Below, piece after piece: positions 14,268 to 19,594 of a stretch of DNA of 19,594 bases. Position 1 is the first letter of the stretch, and every line of letters starts with the position of its first letter. Location: contig DATJZH010000279.1 in the NCBI GenBank assembly GCA_035499215.1, positions 1-19,594 of the forward strand, written 5' to 3'. The stretch is from DATJZH01 sp035499215. Lineage in GTDB: Bacteria; Actinomycetota; Actinomycetes; Streptosporangiales; Streptosporangiaceae. The position numbers and the translations under genes are program-made. The notes under the pieces were generated by a model, which had not been told where the DNA came from, searched no databases, and was given only the letters and a program-made list of their open reading frames with translations.

Positions 14268-14840
14268 ATGACCGAGCCGCTGGCTGGCGGGGTCGCGCTG
14301 CTCGAGCGCGCGATCGGCTACACCCTCGGCAACCTGCACCTCGTGACGTGGCCGGCGCTGCGGTGGCGCACGCCGTGCCCGGAGTGGGACCTGGGCGGGC
14401 TGCTGGCGCACATGAACGACTCCCTCGCCGCGCTGCAGGAGGCCGTCGATCCCGGCGGCATCGGCCTGAGCCCGATTGCTGACCACCGCGGCCAGTCAGC
14501 TGACCTGGTCGCCGAGCTGCGGGGCCGGGCCTGTCGGCTGCTCGGTGCCTGGACTGTGACGGACGACGACCGGGCATCGGTGGCCGGCTGCCCGGTGCCG
14601 GCCATCGTCGTGACGAGCGTCGGGGCCATCGAGGTTGCCGTGCACGGATGGGATGTCGGCCAGGCGTGCGGGCATAACCTGTCCATCCCGGCGGGACTGG
14701 CTGGCGAGCTGCTGGCGCTGGCTCCGCTGTTCGTCACCGGCACCGACCGGCCCGGCCGATTCGCGGCCCCCGTCCCGGTCCCGCCGGATGCCAGCCCCGG
14801 CGACCGGCTTGTCGCCTTCCTCGGCCGCGAACCCGGCTGA
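14268..14840 (+). CDS. TIGR03086 / maleylpyruvate isomerase-like (DinB-fold) protein
   Basis: A 190-residue actinobacterial protein of the mycothiol-dependent maleylpyruvate isomerase-like superfamily. The N-terminal four-helix region has WRTPCPEWDLGGLLAHMNDS (about residues 34-53), where the LxxH histidine is a metal ligand in relatives. The C-terminal part has IEVAVHGWDVGQACG, the family's HxWD motif. Such proteins are mostly uncharacterised; mycothiol- or metal-linked chemistry is an inference from the fold. ATG 14268 is preceded by AAAGG and gives the usual N-terminus; the frame opens earlier at 14214 without a good site. The serine hydrolase gene follows on the same strand after 104 bases. 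Confidence 0.85.
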   Translation: MTEPLAGGVALLERAIGYTLGNLHLVTWPALRWRTPCPEWDLGGLLAHMNDSLAALQEAVDPGGIGLSPIADHRGQSADLVAELRGRACRLLGAWTVTDDDRASVAGCPVPAIVVTSVGAIEVAVHGWDVGQACGHNLSIPAGLAGELLALAPLFVTGTDRPGRFAAPVPVPPDASPGDRLVAFLGREPG

Positions 14841-14944
14841 ACCTGGCGGCCGGGTCCCGGCTGAGCCGCCGTTGACGCTGCCAGGTGCCCGCGAGAGCAT
14901 GTGACGACGTCAGCGGGCCGACAGCGAAGCCTGGGGGATGCGGC

Positions 14945-16123
14945 GTGGCCGGGAAAATCGACGAGCTGCTCCAGGCAGCCGTGGCGCGAGCCGACGTTCC
15001 GGGCGTCGTTGCCCTGGCCGCCGGCGATGACGGCGTGATCTACGAGGGCGCGGCGGGCAGCCGCACCGTCGATGCCGGCGATCCGATCACCCCGGACACC
15101 ATGCTGCGGGTCGCGTCGATGACCAAGATGGTGACGACAACGGCAGCCCTGCAGCTGCGCGAGCGGGGCAGCCTGGACCTCGCGGCCCCGGTGCAGGACT
15201 ACCGGCCGGAGTTCGCGGACCTGCAGGTGCTCGATGGCTTCGACGGGGACACCCCCCGGCTGCGGCCGCCCCGCAGGCAGGCCACCGTCCATCAGCTGAT
15301 CACGCATACGGCCGGGTTCGCTTACTGGTTCTGGAACAGCGACATCGACCGCTACGAACGGCTCACCGGCGTGCCGAACATCGTGCCCGGCGACGACGCG
15401 GTTTTTACCGCCCCGCTGGTGTCCGATCCGGGCACCCGTTTTGAGTACGGGATCAATGTCGACTGGCTCGGCCTGGTGGTCGAGGCGGTCAGCGGGCAGT
15501 CGCTGGATGCGTATTTCGCGGCTAACATCACCGGCCCGCTCGGCATGACCAGCACGACCGGGCGACTGACGCAGGCGCAGCGGGCGAACTGCGCGCCGGT
15601 GCATGTGCGCGCCAGGGACGGCTCCTGGGTCGCGACTGACATTGACTGGGCGCAGCAGCCGGACTACTGGGGCGGCGGGCATTTCCTGTACTCCACGCCA
15701 CGTGACTACCTGGCCTTCCAGCGGATGCTGCTCGGCGGCGGCGCGCTCGGCAGCGTGCGGATCCTCAGCGATGCCACCGTGTATGAGGCATTCACCAACC
15801 AGATCGGCGGGCTGGACTTCCCGGCCTCGATCACCACCGCGCGCCCGGCGCTGAGCGCCGACGTCAATTTCGGCCCCGATCTCAAATGGGGCCTGGGGCT
15901 GCTGCTCAACCAGACGCAGCGGCCAGGGATGCGGGCCGCTGACAGCGGCGCCTGGGCGGGCCTGTACAACACCCATTTCTGGGTTGACCCGGCCAGCCGG
16001 CTGACCGGCTCGATCTTCGCCCAGACGCTGCCGTTCTGCGAGGCGCCGGCCTTCCGGCTCTATCTCGATTTCGAGCGGGCCCTGTATGCCGCGCTGCAGC
16101 GCCCGGATCAGGGCGGTCAGTAG
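14945..16123 (+). CDS. Serine hydrolase, beta-lactamase / esterase family (class C-like fold)
   Basis: A 392-residue PF00144-type enzyme. Counting from GTG 14945, the nucleophile motif is Ser58-x-x-Lys61 (ASMTKM), the second motif is Tyr168 in FEYGINVDWLG, and a HTAGF block precedes it. GAWAGLYNTHFWVDP near the C-terminus fits the third active-site element. There is no signal peptide, so it is probably a cytoplasmic esterase or amidase and not a secreted beta-lactamase. The start is chosen because GGGGGAT lies just upstream and the following residues (AGKIDELLQAAV) match the family beginning; an in-frame GTG at 14885 would add 20 unlikely residues. It converges on the aldo/keto reductase gene with a 7-bp overlap. 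Confidence 0.9.
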   Translation: MAGKIDELLQAAVARADVPGVVALAAGDDGVIYEGAAGSRTVDAGDPITPDTMLRVASMTKMVTTTAALQLRERGSLDLAAPVQDYRPEFADLQVLDGFDGDTPRLRPPRRQATVHQLITHTAGFAYWFWNSDIDRYERLTGVPNIVPGDDAVFTAPLVSDPGTRFEYGINVDWLGLVVEAVSGQSLDAYFAANITGPLGMTSTTGRLTQAQRANCAPVHVRARDGSWVATDIDWAQQPDYWGGGHFLYSTPRDYLAFQRMLLGGGALGSVRILSDATVYEAFTNQIGGLDFPASITTARPALSADVNFGPDLKWGLGLLLNQTQRPGMRAADSGAWAGLYNTHFWVDPASRLTGSIFAQTLPFCEAPAFRLYLDFERALYAALQRPDQGGQ

Positions 16124-17070
16124 CGGGCGCCGACGACCTGGTCGCCCAGCGGGTCCAGCACCGCGAGGTCGTCGGCCGTGAGCGTGACATCGAGGGCGGC
16201 CACGTTCTGCTGGAGCCAGCTCACCCGTTTGGTGCCAGGAATCGGGACGACAGGGACGGCGAGCCGCTCACCCTGCGAGTGCACCCAGGCGAGCGCCACC
16301 TGGGCCGGCGTGACGCCCTTGGCCTCCGCCACCTCGCGCACCGCGGCCGCGATCGCCTGGTTGGCTGCTCCGGCATCACCGAGGAAGCGCGGATTCCTGC
16401 TCCGGAAGTCCCTGGCGTCGAGCGCGCTGACGTCCACGGTGCCGGTGAGGAATCCGCGGCCGAGCGGTGCGTACGACACCAGGCCGACGTTCAGCTCGCG
16501 CAGCGCGTCCAGCACCGAGGTTTCCGGATCGCGGGCCCACAGCGAGTACTCGCTCTGCACAGCGGCGATCGGGTGCACCGCGCTGGCGCGGCGCAGCAGG
16601 TCGCTGTCGACCTCGGAAAGGCCGAGCTCGCGTACCTTGCCCTCGGCGACCAGCTCGGCCATCGCGCCGACCGTCTCCTCGATCTCGGCTGTCTGCGGCG
16701 GCCTGTGCAGGTAGTACAGGTCGATGACGTCCACGCCCAGGCGCAGCAGCGACGAGTCGCACGCTCGCTTGACGTAGCCGCGCTCGCCGCGGATCACCCG
16801 CTTGTCGTCGCCGCCGGAGCGGTCGATGCCGAACTTCGTCGCGAGCTGTACCTCGTCCCGGCGGCCGCTGATCGCCCGGCCGACCAGGACCTCGTTGTGG
16901 CCGGCCCCGTAGGCATCGGCGGTGTCGAGCAGGGTCACGCCCAGGTCGAGCGCGCGATGAATCGTCGCGATCGAGGAGTCCCAGTCGGCCGGGCCGTACC
17001 ACTCGCTCATGCCCATGCAGCCCAGGCCCTGTGCTGAGACGGCAAGTTCGCCCAGTGAAACCTTATGCAC
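16117..17070 (-). CDS. Aldo/keto reductase (AKR13-like)
   Basis: A 317-residue NADPH-type TIM-barrel oxidoreductase. The catalytic tetrad is present: Asp49, Tyr54 (LLDTADAYG), Lys79 (LATKFG) and His122 (YYLHRPP). Further family marks are GLGCMGMS near the start, QSEYSLWARDPE, SYAPLGRGFLTG and PIPGTKR. The start is GTG 17070, giving MHKVSLGELAVSAQGLG, with GGGAAG seven bases upstream. The same frame continues upstream to 17337 but without family content. Substrate unknown; these enzymes reduce carbonyl compounds in many pathways. Its stop (TGA, 16117-16119) lies inside the 3' end of the opposing serine hydrolase gene. Confidence 0.93.
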   Translation of the reverse strand: MHKVSLGELAVSAQGLGCMGMSEWYGPADWDSSIATIHRALDLGVTLLDTADAYGAGHNEVLVGRAISGRRDEVQLATKFGIDRSGGDDKRVIRGERGYVKRACDSSLLRLGVDVIDLYYLHRPPQTAEIEETVGAMAELVAEGKVRELGLSEVDSDLLRRASAVHPIAAVQSEYSLWARDPETSVLDALRELNVGLVSYAPLGRGFLTGTVDVSALDARDFRSRNPRFLGDAGAANQAIAAAVREVAEAKGVTPAQVALAWVHSQGERLAVPVVPIPGTKRVSWLQQNVAALDVTLTADDLAVLDPLGDQVVGARY

Positions 17071-17201
17071 GTTAGCTTCCCTATCCGTGGGTGGCCGCGC
17101 ACTGCGCGGCTGGCGGTCCCGGTAATCGCGACGGCCAGATCCAGTCACTGCTGCCCAGCAGCACGTCAGTCGAAACTCTAGGTGTGTCAAGCGGGGCGGC
17201 C

Positions 17202-17252
17202 ATGACACGCGATGACCTGCTCGCCTGCTGCCTGGCCAAGCCGGGCGCATGG
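17202..17252 (+). pseudogene. Possible vestige of a DUF419 (MmcQ/YjbR) gene N-terminus
   Basis: The plus strand reads MTRDDLLACCLAKPGAW, which resembles the start of MmcQ/YjbR-family DNA-binding-like proteins (usual pattern: LxAYCLxKPGAW followed by a DEPW motif). The match stops after about 17 residues; what follows up to the stop at 17330 is unrelated. The normal proteins are about 115 residues. I read it as a leftover from a deletion, based on memory of the family pattern. Confidence 0.35.
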
Positions 17253-17258
17253 CAGCCC

Positions 17259-17292
17259 GCTGAACGGCATGTTCAGCAGCACCCAAATGGGT
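17259..17292. promoter_or_regulatory. Two inverted repeats upstream of the SnoaL-like gene
   Basis: GCTGAAC-N5-GTTCAGC (17259-17277) is a perfect 7-base inverted repeat. ACCCAAATGGGT (17281-17292) follows within four bases with 5-base arms. Both lie within 70 bases of the start at 17327, where an operator would act. No regulator gene for them is visible in the window. Confidence 0.5.
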
Positions 17293-17326
17293 ACATAGTG
17301 GGTGCCGGTCACGAAAGAGGACAGCG

Positions 17327-17673
17327 ATGACGCGCACGCCGCAGGAAGTTTTCCAGCACCACGCCCGGGCGCTCGGCGCCGGCGACCTCGATGAGATCGT
17401 CGCCGACTACGCCGACGATGCGTTCTACGTCTCGCCTGCGGGGGTCCTGCGCGGAAAGGACGGCGTGCGGGCTGCGTTCACCCGGCTGCTCGCTGATGTT
17501 CCGGACGCGGCCTGGGATCTGAAGACCCTGATCTACGAGGACGACGTCCTGTTCCTCGAGTGGGCTGCCGACGCCGCCGCGACCGGGTCGAGGACGGCAT
17601 CGACACCTTCGTGTTCCGGGACGGCCTGATCCGGGTTCAGACGGTTCGCTACACGCTGCTGCGCAAGGGCTGA
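17327..17673 (+). CDS. SnoaL/NTF2-like small protein (frameshifted)
   Basis: ATG 17327 follows AGAGGA at good spacing. Residues 1-85 read EVFQHHARALGAGDLDEIVA, DYADDAFYVSP and GKDGVRAAF, the usual opening of the SnoaL/NTF2-like fold used as a ligand-binding cone or small enzyme. As written the frame ends at 17629 after the non-family tail GSRTASTPSC. One base over, from 17584, the sequence continues RVEDGIDTFVFRDGLIRVQT and ends VRYTLLRKG at TGA 17671-17673. This is exactly the last strands expected (DGKI-type turn) and a normal total of about 115 residues. Adding one C in GACCGGG repairs it. Function cannot be assigned further. Confidence 0.82.
17581..17587 (+). other. Single-base deletion (frameshift) in the SnoaL-like gene
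   Basis: GCG ACC GGG TCG becomes GCG ACC CGG GTC GAG with one more C. This reconnects the N-terminal part with the conserved C-terminal strands in the neighbouring frame. Confidence 0.78.
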
Positions 17674-17923
17674 AACGCCCGGCAGCACGCAGGGGCCGAC
17701 CGTCGGCTGCTGTGCCTCGTCGACCCGCCGGGACGTCAGCGGCGGCGAAACGCACCGTGCCGAGAGCCGGACGTCGCCCAGAGCAGACCATGGGCAGTGC
17801 CTGGCCGGGGCCCAGGCGGCTTACGATCGTGTCGGAGGTGTTCTTCAGCGGCTGCCTGGCGGCCGGCCCTTTTCCGGTGGGCACCCGGACGGCACAACCA
17901 GCGGACAGCCCGAAGGGGGCGTC

Positions 17924-19594
17924 ATGGACCGACTCAACCCGATAGACGCCCAGTTCATCGACGCCGAAGACAAGGACAAGAACGCATCGATGGCGATCGC
18001 GTCCATTGCGGTGTTCGAGGGCCCGGCACCGTCCTATGACGATTTCCTCGCGGCCCTTGCCAGGCGGCTGCCGCTGGTACCGCTCTACCGCAGGAAGCTC
18101 CGGACGGTGCCGCTGCGCCTCGGGCCTCCTGTCTGGGTTGATGACCCGAATTTCGACCTTCGCTATCACATCAGGCAGTCCGCTCTGCCAGCGCCTGGCG
18201 GGGACGAGCAGCTCAGCAACCTGATGGCGCGGGTGATGGCCCAGCGGCTCGACCGGGACTACCCGCTGTGGGAGTACTGGCTGGTCGAGGGGCTCGCACA
18301 GGGCCGCTGGGCACTGATCTGCAAGATGCACCACTGCATGGTCGACGGGATCTCCGGCACGGACATGTACCGCGTGATCTTCGATACATCTCCGTCGCCC
18401 GAGCCGGAGCCGCAGCCCTATGGCATTGCCGCCTCGTCGCAGCCCGCTGCCTCGGAGCCTGCTGCGCTCGAGCTTGCCGTCCAGGCGGCACTGGACGCGG
18501 CTGTGCTGCCGTGGCGGCAAGGCGCGGCGCTGCAAACCGCCCTGGCAGATCCTCTTGTCGCCCTCCGGCAGATGGCTGACACCGTACGTGGCCTGGTGAA
18601 GATGGCGGGGGCGCTGCGGCCGGCCGCGGACTCTTCGCTCACCGGCCCGATTGGCCAGCAGCGCCGGTACGCCTGCGCCCGAGCCTCGCTTGCGGACGTC
18701 AAGACGATCAGGCAGGCGCTTGGCGGGACCGTGAACGATGTCGTCCTGGCCGCGATCAGCAGCGCCTTCCGGAACCTCCTGATCGCCCGCGGTGAGCAGC
18801 CTGACGCGCGCATGGTTCCGTCGCTCGTGCCCGTTTCGGTTCGCGGGCCCGGCGAGGAGGACATTTACGACAACCGCATGACGGTGATGCTTGCCAGTCT
18901 CCCCGTGGACGTCGCCGACCCGGCGGACCGGCTCGCTGCCGTCCGGGCGGAGCTGGAAACCCTGAAGACGAGCAAGGAGGGCATGGTCGGCCAGGGGCTG
19001 GTCACCCTGGGACGCTACGCGCCGTTCCCGGTGGCTTCGCTGAGCACCCGGATCGTCTACGGTCTGCCACAGCGGGAAATCGTGACGGTTACCACCAATG
19101 TGCCGGGGCCCCGCCGGCCGCTCTACGGGCTCGGCCGCCGACTCGTGGAAATCATCCCTTACGTTCCGATCGCAGCGACGCTGCGCACCGGGATTGCCGT
19201 CTTCAGCTACTGCGGAGATCTCACCTTCGGGATTACCGGCGACTATGCGACAACCCCCGACCTGGATGTGCTGGCCCGGGGCATTGAGAGCGGAATTTCC
19301 GAGCTGCTGACCGCGGCGATGCAGGGCTCCGAGCCAGCGCCGGCAGCACCCGGACGGCCGGCGGCCAGGCCGGCCGAGGCAAAGCCGAAGCGGAAGGCCG
19401 CCGCGAAAGAGCCCCCGGCCGAGGCAAAGCCGAATCGGAAGGCCGCCGCGAAAGAGCCCCCGGCCGAGGCAAAGCCGAAGCGGAAGACTGGCGCGAAAGC
19501 GCCCGGCGCGGCGGCAAGGCCGACGGCCGCCGCAAAAAAGGCCCGGGCCACGGCAGCACGGACGCATCCGGCGGCGACAGCGGCGGAACCGGCA
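17924..19594 (+). CDS. Wax ester synthase / diacylglycerol acyltransferase (WS/DGAT), 3' end beyond window
   Basis: Bacterial bifunctional acyltransferase making triacylglycerol or wax esters from acyl-CoA. ATG 17924 follows AAGGGGG and begins MDRLNPIDAQFIDAED, typical of the family. The catalytic HHxxxDG motif is His136-His137-Cys-Met-Val-Asp141-Gly142. The second conserved box is TVNDVVLAAIS, and the C-terminal domain has NVPGPRRPLYGLGRRLVEII and VPIAATLRTGIAVFSYCGDL. The enzyme domain ends near residue 465, the usual full length. The frame then continues for at least 90 more residues of Ala/Lys/Pro/Glu-rich sequence with no stop before the window edge (557 codons open). That tail contains three 15-residue repeats and resembles lysine-rich histone H1-like tails. 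Long complementary open frames on the minus strand are shadows of this biased composition. Confidence 0.93.
   Translation, partial: MDRLNPIDAQFIDAEDKDKNASMAIASIAVFEGPAPSYDDFLAALARRLPLVPLYRRKLRTVPLRLGPPVWVDDPNFDLRYHIRQSALPAPGGDEQLSNLMARVMAQRLDRDYPLWEYWLVEGLAQGRWALICKMHHCMVDGISGTDMYRVIFDTSPSPEPEPQPYGIAASSQPAASEPAALELAVQAALDAAVLPWRQGAALQTALADPLVALRQMADTVRGLVKMAGALRPAADSSLTGPIGQQRRYACARASLADVKTIRQALGGTVNDVVLAAISSAFRNLLIARGEQPDARMVPSLVPVSVRGPGEEDIYDNRMTVMLASLPVDVADPADRLAAVRAELETLKTSKEGMVGQGLVTLGRYAPFPVASLSTRIVYGLPQREIVTVTTNVPGPRRPLYGLGRRLVEIIPYVPIAATLRTGIAVFSYCGDLTFGITGDYATTPDLDVLARGIESGISELLTAAMQGSEPAPAAPGRPAARPAEAKPKRKAAAKEPPAEAKPNRKAAAKEPPAEAKPKRKTGAKAPGAAARPTAAAKKARATAARTHPAATAAEPA
19370..19504 (+). 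repeat. Three 45-bp tandem repeats in the WS/DGAT tail
   Basis: Units at 19370-19414, 19415-19459 and 19460-19504 are nearly identical (the second has one G-to-T change in its first half; the third diverges in its last third). Each encodes a 15-residue PAEAKPxRKAAAKEP-type peptide. The multiple of three keeps the frame, so copy number can change without breaking the gene. Confidence 0.88.

Noticed and set aside
14318..15976. Long minus-strand frame opposite the TIGR03086 and serine hydrolase genes
   Set aside because: No recognisable domain and it spans two well-supported plus-strand genes. Shadow frame.
17712..17923. Short open frames in the gap between the SnoaL-like and WS/DGAT genes
   Set aside because: No ribosome site with convincing spacing and no family resemblance; one of them overlaps the WS/DGAT start out of frame.
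17309..19567. Open minus-strand frame of 752 codons opposite the WS/DGAT gene
   Set aside because: Arg/Gly/Cys-rich composition with no family motif, while the plus strand carries an unmistakable acyltransferase. A GC-rich third-position shadow.
1..19594. tRNA or rRNA genes, CRISPR arrays, insertion sequences, prophage or integrase genes
   Set aside because: None seen on either strand. No regularly spaced repeat-spacer pattern and no transposase-like protein.

Overview
The window is high-GC DNA that reads like an actinobacterial chromosome. Reading frames are dense with G/C third positions, several genes start with GTG, and ribosome-binding sites are purine-rich GGAGG types. Its families (PrmABCD/MimABCD monooxygenase, TIGR03086-type protein, WS/DGAT acyltransferase, LytR-CpsA-Psr remnant) are typical of Actinobacteria. 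The genus cannot be fixed from the sequence alone.

Left part (1 to about 9,000, all minus strand): a propane/short-chain-alkane monooxygenase cluster of the soluble di-iron type (group 5/6). In transcription order it holds hydroxylase large subunit PrmA, reductase PrmB, hydroxylase small subunit PrmC, coupling protein PrmD, an amidohydrolase-2 protein, a DUF59/MIP18-like protein, a zinc alcohol dehydrogenase and a divergent GroEL-type chaperonin that runs off the left edge. The expected logic is propane (or a similar substrate) to alcohol by PrmABCD, then alcohol to ketone or aldehyde by the dehydrogenase. The chaperonin and the DUF59 protein probably assist assembly of the metalloenzyme. Four-base start/stop overlaps link prmC-prmD, amidohydrolase-DUF59 and, after repair of a frameshift, DUF59-dehydrogenase.

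Control region (about 8,987 to 9,722): an 82-residue small protein gene lies upstream of prmA. A divergent gene for a GAF/AAA-like/Fis activator of the AcoR/MimR type follows. Its AAA+ module looks degenerate: there is no GAFTGA and neither Walker motif is canonical. Two near-identical 15-bp palindromes, one upstream of prmA and one upstream of the regulator gene, together with a tandem 20-bp repeat, look like regulator binding sites.

Right part (11,640 to the end): unrelated housekeeping or accessory genes. These are a UPF0047/YjbQ protein, a truncated and frame-disrupted LCP-family remnant, an intergenic stretch of palindromic GC-rich repeats, an MFS transporter, a TIGR03086/maleylpyruvate-isomerase-like protein, a serine hydrolase of the beta-lactamase family, an aldo/keto reductase that converges on it with overlapping stops, a possible vestige of a DUF419 gene, a SnoaL/NTF2-like gene (frameshifted), and a WS/DGAT acyltransferase whose C-terminus becomes a repetitive Lys/Ala/Pro tail and runs off the right edge.

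A cross-cutting observation is that at least five single-base frame disruptions occur in 19.6 kb. Four of them are repaired by adding one C to a short C run of the coding strand, which points to consensus/assembly error as much as to biology. Gene integrity claims should be read with that in mind.
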